From Aralia elata (lineage: Eukaryota; Streptophyta; Magnoliopsida; Apiales; Araliaceae): 64,000 nt of DNA. The notes beneath the pieces were generated by a model. The model had not been told where the DNA came from, ran no database searches, and was given only the letters and a program-made list of their open reading frames with translations. This document shows positions 48,108 to 59,344 of the stretch, one piece after another. A program made the position numbers and the translations under genes. The first letter of the stretch is position 1. Every line of letters begins with the position of its first letter. The stretch lies in NCBI GenBank assembly GCA_034770075.1, contig JAVJAP010000044.1, positions 62,001 to 126,000 of the forward strand, given 5' to 3'.

Positions 48108-51100
48108 ATGACATCAACATCATCAGTTACAAAGTTTGACGTGATGAAGTTTGATGGGACTGGAAATTTCGGGCTATGGCAACAGAGGGTCAAAGATCTG
48201 TTGGTGCAACAGGGATTGGTGGAGGCGTTGAAGAAGAAACCAGCGACCATGTCGGCTGAAGACTAGGATGAACTCGAGGCAAAGGCGGTGAGTATAATTC
48301 GTTTGTGTCTTGCAGATGAGGTTATGTATCACCTGATCGGTGATGAATCGCCATCGGGTGTCTGGACTAAACTAGAATCCAGGTATATGTCAAAGTCATT
48401 GACAAATAAGCTGTTTCTGAAGCAGAAGTTGTTTGGATTAAAGATGATCGAGGGTTCGGATCTTATTCAACATATTCATACGTTCAATCAGATAATTAGC
48501 GATCTGCTAAGGATTGAGGTGAAATTCGAAGAAGAAGACCGGGCGCTGATGTTGTTGTGCTCTTTACCGGGCTCCATAGAGAATCTTGTTACAACCCTTC
48601 TATGGGGGAAAACGACTCTGAAATTGGAGGAAGTCACTTCTACTCTACTAGTGTTTAACCAGCGAAGGCTACAAACCGAAGGTGTTTCGGGTGAAGGGCT
48701 GGTGGTAAAAGGTGGAGAGCAACGTGGCAGAAAAATGGAAAGAGGAAAATCGAAGTCAAGGGGCAAGACTCCCAAGTCAAAGGGGTTGAAATGTTTTAAT
48801 TGTCACGAGACAGGACACTTCAAGAAAGACTGTCCACACAGGAATAAGGATGAGAGAACATGAAAGAAAACAGAACCAGCGAAAACTGCAAACGTTGTGG
48901 AAGAATCATCAGAGGATGGGGATATGTTGTCAGTTTCAACAAACACAGACGTGGCAGACTCATGGATTTTGGATTCGACATGTTCTTTCCATATGTCACC
49001 TAACAGAGAGTGGTTCGACACATACAAGTCTGTAAATTGTGGTACAGTTCTAATGGGTAATAATGCTTCGTGCAATATCATTGAAATAGGCATAGTGAAG
49101 GTGAAGATGTTTGATGGTGTTGTGAGAACTTTGGCTGAGGTGAGGCATATTCCAAGTTTAAGGAAGAATCTAATTTCACTAGGAACTCTGGACTCTAATG
49201 GTTGTGAGTACAAAACAGGTGGTGGAGCCATGAGAGTGACAAAGGGTGCGCTGGTGATTATGAAAGGTTCTAAGGTTAATGGAAACATCTATCGGCTGAT
49301 AGGGAGTACGGTTGTAGGTGGAGCTGCTGCCACTACAACTGTTGATACTGATGATACTTCGTTGTGGCATATGTGGTTGGGGCATATGGGGGAACGTGGG
49401 ATGCTGGAATTACATAGAAGAAATCTATTGAAAGGGGTAAAATCGTGCAAACTTAATTTCTGCAAGTTTTGTGTTTTGGGAAAACAGTGTAAGGTGAGTT
49501 TCAAGCGTGCAGAGAACAAAACGAAGGGAATACTTGACTATGCGAATTCTGATGTTTGGGGGCCAGTGAGAGTAGCTTCAAAAGCGGGATCACTGTATTT
49601 CGTAACGTTTATCGATGATTTTACGAGAAAGGTTTGGGTGTACTTCATGCAACACAAGTCTGAGGTTTTTGAGAAATTTAAGGTGTGGAAAGCTGAAGTG
49701 GAAAACCAAACAGGGAGTCAAATTAAATGCCTTAAATCAGATAATGGGACAGAGTACAAGTATGAGCCATTTGTGAAGTTTTGTGAGGAGCATGGGATTC
49801 AACGACACTGGACTGTTAGAAAGACACCACAACAAAATGGGGTGGTAGAGAGAATGAACAGAACTATAGCAGAACGGGCACGGTGCATTAGGTTGAATGC
49901 AGGGCTTTCGAAGGATTTCTGGGCAGAAGCAGTGAGTATGGCAGTTTACATTATAAACAAGTCGTCGAGTACTGCTCTGGATAGTAAGGTAGCACAGGAG
50001 GTATGGACAGGAAAAGATGTAGATTATTCAGGTATAAGAATATTCGGTTATCCTGCCTATGTTCATGTTCCCAGTGATGAGAGGTCAAAGCTTGATGCAA
50101 AGTCCAAATAGTGTATTTTTCTTGGGTATAAGAAAGGAGTGAAATGGTACAAGCTTTGGAATCCTAAATCGAAGAAAGTAGTGATTAGTAGGGATGTGGT
50201 TTTTGACGAAGCTTCCATGGTTAAGGCACATTGGGAAGTTCGAAAAACAGAGGCTGGGGAAGAAACCAGCAAACAACAGCAGGATGTACATATTGAGCTG
50301 GAAAATAGTGACACTGGCAATCCACCGCTAGTGGAATAGGTTAATCAGCAGCAGCAGGAGGAAAGCATAGCCGCAAGGAGACCCAGACGCACTATCAAAC
50401 CACCAGAGAGGTACATGTTTGATGATATGATTGCATATGCTCTATCTACCACTAGTGGGGATCCGTCTACTTTTCAGGAGGCAATTGATAGTCCTGAACA
50501 GGACAGATGGATGGAGGCCATGGTAGAGGAGATGGAGTCATTGAGGAAAAATGAGACTTGGGAATTGACAGAATTGTTCGAGGGAAAGAAACCAGTGGGG
50601 TGCAGGTGGGTATACAAGAAGAAAGAAGCTGTAACAGAAAATGAAAGGGAAAGATTCAAAGCTCGATTAGTTGCAAAGGGATATTCACAGAGGAAGGGAA
50701 TTGACTATGATGAGGTGTTTTCTCCGGTAGTGAGACATACTTCAATCAGGATTATATTGGCATTGGTGGCTAGCTATGATCTAGAGTTGGAGCAGCTTGA
50801 TGTGAAGATAGCTTTTCTCCATGGTGATTTGGAGGAAGTTATATTCATGAAGTAGCCTGAGGGGTTCAAGCAGCCGGAGACTGATCACATGGTTTGCAGA
50901 TTGAGGAAATCACTGTATGGGCTGAAACAGTCTCCAAGACAATGGTATAAGAAGTTTGATTCTTTCATGATCCGGATCGGATTCACTCGATGTGAGTATG
51001 ATGGTTGCGTGTATGTTAAGAGTCTTGAGGATGGTTCCTATATTTTCTTGTTACTGTATGTAGATGATATGCTTATTGCTGCAAAGAGTATGGTTGAAGT

Positions 51101-52015
51101 CAACAGGTTGAAGGCCTTGTTGGGAAAGGAGTTTGACATGAAGGACTTGGGTGCTGCTAAGAAAATACTTGGAATGGAGACTCATAGGAATAGGACAGCT
51201 GGTAAGTTATGGTTGTCACAGAAAAATTATATGGAGAAAGTGTTGGAGAGATTTAGTATGGCTAATGCTAAACAGGTCAGCACTCCATTGGCAAGTCACA
51301 TCAGGTTGTCTACAGCACAATGTCCGAAGTCGGATGAAGAGACTCGGGATATGTCGAACGTGCCTTATGCGAGCGCAATCGGTTGTTTGATGTATGCGAT
51401 GGTATGTACAAGACCCGATTTGGCACATGCAGTCAGCACAGTGAGCAAATACATGGCAAATCCAGGGAGAGAACACTGGAAAGCGGTTAAGTGGGTAGTC
51501 AGAAACTTACGGGGTACTGCAAATCATGGGATTATGTTTGTGAAGCCACAGGATCAGATTTCAGTTGTGGGGTATGTAGATGCGGATTATGCTGGGAGGT
51601 TGGATGATTTGAGATCTACAACAGGGTATATGTTTACACTAGTAGGTGGACCGATTTGTTGGAGATACATGGTACAATCTCTAGTAGCTCTATCTACTAC
51701 TGAGTCTGAGTATATGGCATTGGCTGAGGCTGGAAAGGAAGCATTGTGGTTGAAGGGTTTTGTGAATGAGTTGGGCATAGATCAAGGAGGAGTGCAGCTG
51801 TATTGTGACAGTCAAAGTGCCATTTACTTGGCAAAGCATCAGGTTTATCATGCAAGGACCAAGCATTTCACAAAGTGAGAGAGTTGATTGCTATGGGTGA
51901 TGTGATATTAGAAAAGGCGCACACTTCAGAGAATGCAGCTGACATGTTGACAAAGACTGTGACCGCGGACAAGTTCAAGCATTGCTTGGACTTGGTTAAT
52001 GTCTCTACATGCTAG
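48108..52015 (+). pseudogene. Tork-type Ty1/copia gag-pol, single frame with five stops and one frameshift
   Basis: The frame starts at ATG 48108 (MTSTSSVTKFDVMKFDG) and encodes about 1,300 residues. Domains in order: Gag with zinc knuckle (CFNCHETGHFKKDC), protease (WILDSTCSFHMSP; the usual D-S/T-G/A reads DST with the third residue changed to Cys), GAG-pre-integrase (LWHMWLGHMGERGM), integrase (SDVWGPV, KSDNGTEY, NGVVERMNRT, so DDE kept), RT (LLLYVDDMLIAA, YVDD kept) and RNase H (GYVDADYAGR, ALSTTESEYMA). In-frame stops are at 48264, 48861, 50109, 50337 and 50853. A one-base loss near 51876 shifts the last 45 codons, which end at 52015. The domain order IN-RT marks copia; overall motifs fit the Tork group. 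Confidence 0.9.
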
Positions 52016-52093
52016 AGAGGTGTATTCCCCCCAACCGGTTGGAACAAGTGGTTTATCTTCTAAATAGGCGAGGTTATTCGCTAAGGTGGAGAT

Positions 52094-52702
52094 TGTTGGA
52101 ACTTGTGGCTCATAACTGAGAAGTTTACGGAAAAGGCCAAGTGCGGAGTGAAGCGGAGCTTTGCGACGCACTGACCCATCGGAACTGAACAAAGGATTTG
52201 GGGGGTGCGGGGGGCACCGCCCTCGCGGTATGGTACAGAGTCACTGTAGGTACGACGCGGGGCACGCTATTGCACATCATCAGAGTGGCGCGGGGCGCGC
52301 TAAGGCTTTTGTGGTGTTCTGTATGGGTAGCGCGGGGCGCGCCGTTGCTGGGCTTGAAATGGCACGGGGCGCGCTACAGGCGGGTTTCAGGTTCGGATGG
52401 ACTAGCGCGGGGCGCGCCAGTGGAAGCTAAGGAACGGCGCGGGGCGCGCCGTTCGGCGAATTCAGTTTTCTATTTGATTTCTGATAGGACATTATGGGTA
52501 TTTGAGACATAATATGAAGTAGGGTTGGAATAGGATTAGTAGCTATAAACACTATCTATTGTAAAGCTCTATGTAACCTAATCAAGAGAATCAATAAAAC
52601 AACTAGCCGCCCGTAGACGTACCCAGGTTTTGGGGAATCACGTAAATCTCTGTGTTAATTCGATACTATCGTGTGCGTGTGTGTGATCCATCGATTCTAA
52701 CA
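52094..52702 (+). repeat. Copia 3' LTR
   Basis: This 609-bp LTR has TG...CA ends, is preceded by a purine tract (AAGGTGGAGA) and is followed by the target duplication GTTGC (52703-52707). The close match to the 5' LTR indicates a fairly young insertion. Confidence 0.9.
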
Positions 52703-53981
52703 GTTGCCCATTTCTTTTTTCACTTTTATTTTTTCCTCTACATTATTGAGTTCCTCCAAAAAAACAATTTATCCCTTTCGAACATACCCTCATCCGGCCT
52801 GTTGATCTTTAACTGATTACGAATAATAGCTTCCATCTCCTCGCTTTGCCTTTGTTTTCTTGACATTTTTTCCCGCTTTGATTTTACTTCATTGTTCCCA
52901 ACTCATTCTATGCTCTATTCCTGCTTCGCTCCCGTCCTGTTTCCCCTATGTGCTATAACGCTTCTGTTCCACCTAAAACAGAAATAAGTGAGACAAATGT
53001 CATGCAAATCAGAGTAGCATATCATGAGGTAAGATACTTACTCTGACTTGTGCCTTTAAAGGGAATTTTAACGTTCTTGCCCTTTGATAGTTTCTTAGCA
53101 AATAACTGTTGATCATCATCAGTTCATCACCATCACCATCAGAGGAACTGGATGATGGTGGGGCTTGAAAGTATTGTTTTGATTATAAGGCTCATAACTA
53201 CATAGCATTTTTTGGTATGACGTAGAATATTGGTAGCCAATAGGGATCAACCTAGGAATTAAGAAAGATCTCCAATAGTGAGATCTCTCAATTTTTACCT
53301 CCCTCGACAGAGGTTGATTGGAAAAGAATAACAAATTGGCAATCCATTTTGGTCTAAGATCTACGAGTGTAGGACATAGAATAGGCATAAAAAATGTTTT
53401 GCCAAAATCCTGGTATTGCATAAAAATGGTTGCCAAGAAGTTAATGCACGGTGATGATTTCTGGGGAACATCAATGATCAAAACCTTACCTGCCAAACAG
53501 TAAGGCTTAGGTAATGCTACTTCAGCAGGTCTTAAGGGTGCAAAATTCAAATATGCCCAGGCTTGGAGTAACCATATAGGGGGACCTCAACAACCTCAGA
53601 GATACCCTTGTCAAGCAAATGTCCTAACCTTCTATTCAAAAACCAACCACATAAGGGGCTAAAGCCACTCTTTGATTGCCTTCTGCCAGGTCAATATACT
53701 CTCCAGTGACCTTTTGGCCACTGAAACGAAACATAAATTTACTAAGAAAGTAAAGAAGAAACCCAACATGTTCAATTTTGTCAGGATGATTTAAAAATAT
53801 TATCTAACTGCAACCGTATAGTATCAAATTGAAGAACTGACAAATACAGGTCGAACTCACAGAAACTAGTTTAATTTTAAAATATCCTTGAAATGTATAT
53901 AAGACGAATTAGAAATAAAGATGAGAAATTGGTTGACTACAATTAAACACTAACTAAACTAATTAGAAGATGAAAATAATA

Positions 53982-54239
53982 CTCCTTCCGTCCCAAATTA
54001 ATTGCTTTTTTAGGACTTTTTTAAGTTAAATTGACTATTTTTAAAATTAATAATTAAGCATATATAAATATATTTCTAAAATTATAAAAATTGAAATTAG
54101 TAATAAATTGTACATACTTTCTTTTGACTATAATATCTTCACCTATATGTTAACAAAAATAGTAAAAAGATTAGTTTTAAAAATAGTCAATTTGACTTTT
54201 TTAGGTCAAAATTGAGCAATTAATTTGGGACGGAGGGAG
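53982..54239. mobile_element. Stowaway-type MITE
   Basis: This 258-bp element has CTCCTTCCGTCCCAAATTAA at one end, GGGACGGAGGGAG at the other, and TA on each side. It is a close relative of the intron-4 copy at 45053-45310. Confidence 0.9.
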
Positions 54240-55169
54240 TAATAAACAAGCAATCTAGGAATCTAAATTCACTAAACAATAAACATAACAAATAATCTAA
54301 TCTATTCTATTTTTATAACTCAAATTACGTTATTGGTTTGGTGTACATAATTCGAAAAATAAAACAATTAAATCCAATTAAAATTAACTATGGTTTTGAT
54401 CTCTATTTCCCTTAATTTAGTAATTTTATAATTAACTTGGGCAAACATAGACCGTGAAAATTTAAGAATTAACTATAATCCATCAAAATTTCTTCAAGCA
54501 ATCATCTTTTAAGTTTTCTTTTCTTGCACATCTCTTTGTTGGAGTCCAAACAAAAATCAACTAGGAAGCTTCTAGAACCCCCTTTTCAACTCAACTTCAT
54601 CCATTTATTTAATTCCTACAAAATAAAATAAAACTAACTAATTAAACTAATAAAAATATTAAAATGAACAAAATAAGGTAATTTATAATGCATGAATTAT
54701 GGACCTATCAAGCATTCTTACCTTGTGGGTACTCATATAATGCTGAACCTCGTGGGTACTCATATAATGCTGAATGAAATTGATATAGAAGAGGTTAGGC
54801 TGAAATAAACGGTCAATCTCCTCAGCAGTTTCAGGTTTCTTCAAATTAGCAAAAACCTTTACCCTGGTGGTGAATAAGCCTAGGAAAAAAGACACATCAA
54901 GAATCGTTGGAGATATGGGCCCAATTGGCAACATAAAGGAATTAGAACTCACACTTCAGAAAATGGTCGCCGTTATGACATTCTTATCCGGCGAGAAATT
55001 GACGGTGGAAAGCTTGATGCACTCATAAATATTGACTTTTCACCATTGATTGGCAAAGTGAGGCTCCATTCGGTCCACCCAACTAGACCAAGAAGTAGAG
55101 AAAAGATACCTCAAACCCTTAGAAGAAAACCACCCCTTCCAGTTTAAGCCCGTGCCCCTAACTAAGAAG

Positions 55170-56073
55170 TAGGGCCGTAAATGGTAATCGGAAAATTCGT
55201 ATTCGTCCGCATTCGTATTCGGAAAAAAGCGGATATTATCCGTATTCGAAAAAAACGGATATATCCGTATTCGGATTAAAGGCATCCGCAAATAAGCGGA
55301 TACGAATACGGATATAGGCGTATTCGTATTCGTTTAACATCCGACCGTAAATATATCCGGCAGATAGCGGATATCCGGATTCGAATCCGTATCCGAAATT
55401 CGTATCTAAATAACTTATATATATATTAATTATTATATAATAAGCAAAATAAATTTTTTTTAAGTGGTCTTCCTTATATAATAATTAAATATTCACACAT
55501 ATGCGCTAGTCTATGTAAATTATAATCTATGTATTGAGGATAAATTATAAATAAAAGTCTTAATAAATATATTATTAAAGTTTTAATCAAGTATTTGAGA
55601 AAAACTAATAATTAAATATTCAATGTAAACTTTTGAATCTAATTATAAATTATAAATATTCATACACACTACAGTATTACTCCACACACATAAAATGCAC
55701 ATCTAAATATTAATAAGTAGAGTATTCATTTTGAATTTTAGGATTTCAAAAATGATAAAAACTTATTTGAATTGTAATTTAGAACATTGATTATTGTATT
55801 TAACTATTTATTAAAAATAAATAAATTAACATTCATTCATTAATAAAATATACTTTAAAACTCATTATTTTTTTTCTTATTCTAGTTATAGTTAGGACTG
55901 TAAATGGTAACCAAAAAATTCGTATTCGTCCGCATCCGTATTCGAGAAAAAGCGGATATTATTCGTATTCGAAAAAAAGCGGATATTATTCGTATTCGGT
56001 TTAATGATATCCGCAAATAAACGGATACAGATACTACTGTATCCGAATCTGTATATATCCGTTTACACCCCTA
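55170..56073. mobile_element. hAT-type non-autonomous element with 8-bp target duplication
   Basis: CTAAGAAG flanks both ends (55162-55169 and 56074-56081). Ends read TAGGGCCGTAAATGG and its inverse CCGTTTACACCCCTA, the TAGGGGTGTAAA pattern common in plant hAT MITEs. The inside is made of GCGGATATTATTCGTATTCG repeats at both ends with AT-rich DNA between. A second left-end-like sequence (GGACTGTAAATGGTAACC) lies at about 55894, suggesting a copy within a copy. No coding capacity. Confidence 0.85.
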
Positions 56074-56280
56074 CTAAGAAGAGCATATCCTTTTAGATCG
56101 GAAACTCTTAGGTAAATAAAGGTTGAGGTTCATCGCCAAAATACGGCCAAAACTTGAAAATTGAAGGCCGACCATAGGGAATCGTGATTGCGAGATTGAC
56201 CAATGGGTATACATTCGTTCACATTCGTGAGAAAATCTAGTCTTGATGGTATTAAACCGTGTTATTAATTTTTTAGTTCA

Positions 56281-57090
56281 TTCGAAGACGAAGTGTATGC
56301 TTCTAACCTGAGGTTAAATACAACACAGTTGAAAGTATTCGCTACAGAAAATTTCCAATAATGGTTTAAAAGAAAGGTTGAAGAAGATAACGCTTATGAC
56401 CGTTTTAGAAATATCATTCAAGTTCCCTATAAACTTTTTAGTTCATTTCCCGGATGCATCGTAAATGGGTACAAATTCAAGGTCGATGACTTGAATGAAC
56501 TGATATCAGTCAATTCTGGTGTTGTTGTGTTGGGAAGCTATTGCCAAGATTCCGAGTCCAATTATTATGGACGTTTAGAGGAAGTGGTTGTGCTTAATTA
56601 TCCTGAGGGTAAAAAGGTAGTTGCATTTAAGTGTCGCTAGTTTGATACTGACAATGGTATTAAAATTGATCGTAATAGAATCGTCATAGTAGATACAAAG
56701 TTAAAGTTACACTCTGATGGCGTATTCGTGTTGCCAGTCAAGCGACTCAAGTGTACTACGTGCCGAATGTCATCAATTGTAGAAGCCCCCTGGTATATAG
56801 TTGTCACAACGAAGACTCGGGCATTTGATGGTGCGAGTCTGTTTGAACATGATGAGCTATTGCAAGAAAATGTTAGCAACCACAACGAGATAGTGATAAA
56901 TGATGACGATGTACTGGTATATGATGTTGTTGACGTACCTGATGATGAGAAAACTGAAGAAGACGTGGTCGTCAATGATTATGTTATCTTTAAAAATAAT
57001 AACGACGAAGAAACTGATAATGAAGAGGAAGAGAAAGAATCAGATAATAAGAATGATATTGATTCTAATGGGTTTGATGACGTAGTTTAG
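56281..57090 (+). pseudogene. CACTA transposon TNP2-like protein, C-terminal part (DUF4216)
   Basis: One plus-strand frame runs from about 56281 to TAG 57088-57090 with stops at 56359-56361 and 56638-56640. It contains the DUF4216 pattern of En/Spm (CACTA) TNP2 proteins: a FATENFQ-stop-WFKRK segment, NGYKFKVDDLNELISVNSGVVV, NYYGRLEEVVVLNYPEGKKVVAFKCR, and PWYIVVTTKTRAF. The tail is highly acidic (Asp/Glu-rich, about 60 residues). The transposase core that should precede it is absent, and the sequence to the left belongs to the PMD remnant. It is a fragment of an old transposon. Confidence 0.75.
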
Positions 57091-57206
57091 GATTTCTTCT
57101 CATTGTAGTAAGTGTCAACTTTTTATGTATTATTTATAATTCACATTATTAACAACGGTTATTTAATTTTGTAACTCTAATTAATTACATTCTTTTGGTT
57201 ATTTCA

Positions 57207-58520
57207 GTAGAATATATATGGTTAGACATAACGGTGGTGCTCGTCGCGGTGGTGGCCGTATAGGATCCTCTGATGGTAGTTAGGGCGGGTCATCATCATC
57301 TAGTAAGTTTTTTTATTTTACATCAATTCCATTTTGTTTTGTTTACATTTTTTATTTATGTAAATGTTATATTTACACAATGTATGTATTATACTTACAG
57401 ATACTGGTCGTTGACATCGCCGAAGGACTAACCTCGGTTTATTTGGCTGTCTATTGGCAGTTCCACACACTTCCCCTATAGATGTCGGCAATGCGCAATA
57501 TGTGTTATTAATATAATGTTATATTTGTTAATTTATTTGATGGGATAATATATAACACAAGGGTTTTACTTTTATTGTAGTATATTGGACCCTGTAGCTA
57601 AGTCGACTCTCCATGCCTAGGGCTGAGCAAAAAATAGATAAAATCGAATAATTGAACCGAACTGATTTTTTTTAATTGAATTATTTTGGTTATTCAGTTA
57701 TTTGGGTATATTCGGTTATAACCATTTTATATTTCGGCTTTCAATTTCGATTTCAGATATGAAAATTAGACTATTCCGGTAACCGATTAACCGAATTAGA
57801 AACTTAAAAAAATAAAATACTATTTTTAATTAGAATTTGATAGACTTTATCGTATGGATTATGTACTTATGTATTGTTAATTTGAAATTGTTAAACTAGT
57901 TTATGAATTATTATGCTTGAGGATTGTGGTTAAATATTTTTTGAAAAATTTAGTGTGAAATTTGTGAATTTTTTTGTTTTGTAAAATTAAGTTCATATTT
58001 CAGTTATTAACCGAATAATCGAATAATATAATTCAGTTATTCGGGTTTCAGTTATTCGGTTAGTACATATTTTGGATACTTGTTCAAATAATAAAATTGT
58101 ATAAAATTTGGTATTCGGTTATAACCGAATAGATAATTCGGTTCGGTTATAACCGAATAGTCACCCCTGTCCATGCCATCTGCTTGACCCACCCTTCTAG
58201 TCGTAGTATGATGTCTCCTTTATGAAGAATATTTTGCGCGAGTTTCACGTAAGTTAAATTTACATAAATTAAATCGTATACTTAAATATTAGTTTAATGT
58301 TCTATTTGTTCTTATATGTTATTATTTTTGTATAGACTTATTATAGATATGAGGAGGATATATCTCAGTCGGTCGGCGACTTTGTCATTATAGTTCATGT
58401 CACGAAGAACTATGTTAGCTGGTTATACGAGATCAAACAAAAGGTCGTACAGGCTGTTGAGGAGCAGCCCGGTAGTACTTTACGCGATCATCAGCCCCCA
58501 GATTGTATCTAATGCTGCAT
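57207..58520 (+). pseudogene. Probable second CACTA ORF (TNPA-like), fragmentary
   Basis: Downstream of the TNP2 fragment are short pieces in the same direction: MVRHNGGARRGGGRIGSSDG followed by a Ser run (57217-57300), and TYYRYEEDISQSVGDFVIIV-type sequence with WLYEIKQKVVQAVEEQ (about 58335-58480). The order and the Gly/Arg/Ser-rich start fit the DNA-binding second gene of CACTA elements, but similarity is weak and many stops intervene. An hAT MITE interrupts it at 57618-58169. The retrotransposon LTR cuts it at 58527. Confidence 0.4.
57618..58169. mobile_element. hAT-type MITE with 8-bp target duplication
   Basis: TCCATGCC flanks both sides (57610-57617 and 58170-58177). Ends read TAGGGCTGAGC and the inverse of CAGGGGTGACT. 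The interior is rich in GGTTATAACCGAAT-type palindromes near both ends. No coding capacity. Confidence 0.85.
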
Positions 58521-58526
58521 GGGTTG

Positions 58527-59022
58527 TGTTAACGCCAAGATCTGTCCACGCGCTCAATCACCAAACAACGCGTTGAATCCTGCACATAAAGTAATCACAC
58601 TAAGGAAGCTGACGGCCTGGGCCACTAGGGGATAACTCCCGTGTGAGAATAAGTATAGGCTGGAGAATAAGTTAAAAATGGAGGTTTAATACTTTAGTGC
58701 TCAAAGTGACATTACCTGTGAATTAAGGTATAGCCTTGTATTTATAGTTGCTCACACCGCCTCAAAACGCCATTCCCCAAGTTGGAATAGGACTCCTTAT
58801 TACACCAATTACCATAAATGATTGGAACTCAATCTTCCTAAAAATGGGAAGTCGAAATCAATCTGGACTATTCCTATAATAATTGGAAGTCAACCATAAT
58901 TAAAACTAGAGATTCCTTAGGAACCAATCTCCTAACCAGAATATACCGGCATGCAAAAAAATTTCGCCACGTGGGATAGGTCCCACCGAATCACTCGGGA
59001 CTCACAAAATCATGGCCCAACA
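58527..59022 (-). repeat. Tat/Retand element 3' LTR
   Basis: It begins TGTTAACGCC and ends GGCCCAACA, with a purine tract on the element strand beside it (GTAAGAGAGTGGGGGGCAA, 59023-59041). A TATA box on the minus strand (TATAAATA) is at 58739-58746. Length about 496 bp. The boundaries rest on the inverted ends and the PPT; the 5' LTR is outside the window. Confidence 0.65.
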
Positions 59023-59344
59023 TTGCCCCCCACTCTCTTACTATAAGAAATTTAAAATAAGAGAGTAGAAAAATTAATAAGTTCCAGACCATTCGCCGTG
59101 AAACCAAACAACTCCTCCCCTGCCACACGTGCCAAAAAAGGACCCACAATATCATTATCAACCAAAACTTGGGAAACGTGCGAACCTAGAAGGTCACATT
59201 AAAACCCACTCCCCCCCCAAATGAACCGCCAATTGCACTTTCAGATCTAGAATTTTCAAAAAAGCATCGTCTCCTCCAATCCATTTTCTGCAACAAACGT
59301 TTTCCGACCAAGCTCCATCAAATCCTTTCAAAACACTGGTCAAA

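Larger units (their letters stand above)
52708..56190 (-). pseudogene. Plant-mobile-domain-like gene remnant (degenerate)
   Basis: Several minus-strand stretches resemble the plant mobile domain (PMD, 'aminotransferase-like') family of transposon-associated proteins. Right to left they are: SWSSWVDRMEPHFANQW with continuation LSTVNFSPDKNVI (about 55100-54960), PIGPISPTILDVSFFLGLF (about 54930), a block around YWRSFLIPRLIPIGYQYS (53550-53119), and a basic end around KQRQSEEMEAIIRNQLK (about 52850). Frameshifts, stops and two MITE insertions break it up, and the copia element sits at its downstream edge. The PMD assignment rests on remembered family patterns and needs a profile search. The ORF at 53119-53550 (143 codons) is the longest intact piece. 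Stretches between pieces (53600-53980, 54240-54680) show nothing identifiable. Confidence 0.45.
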
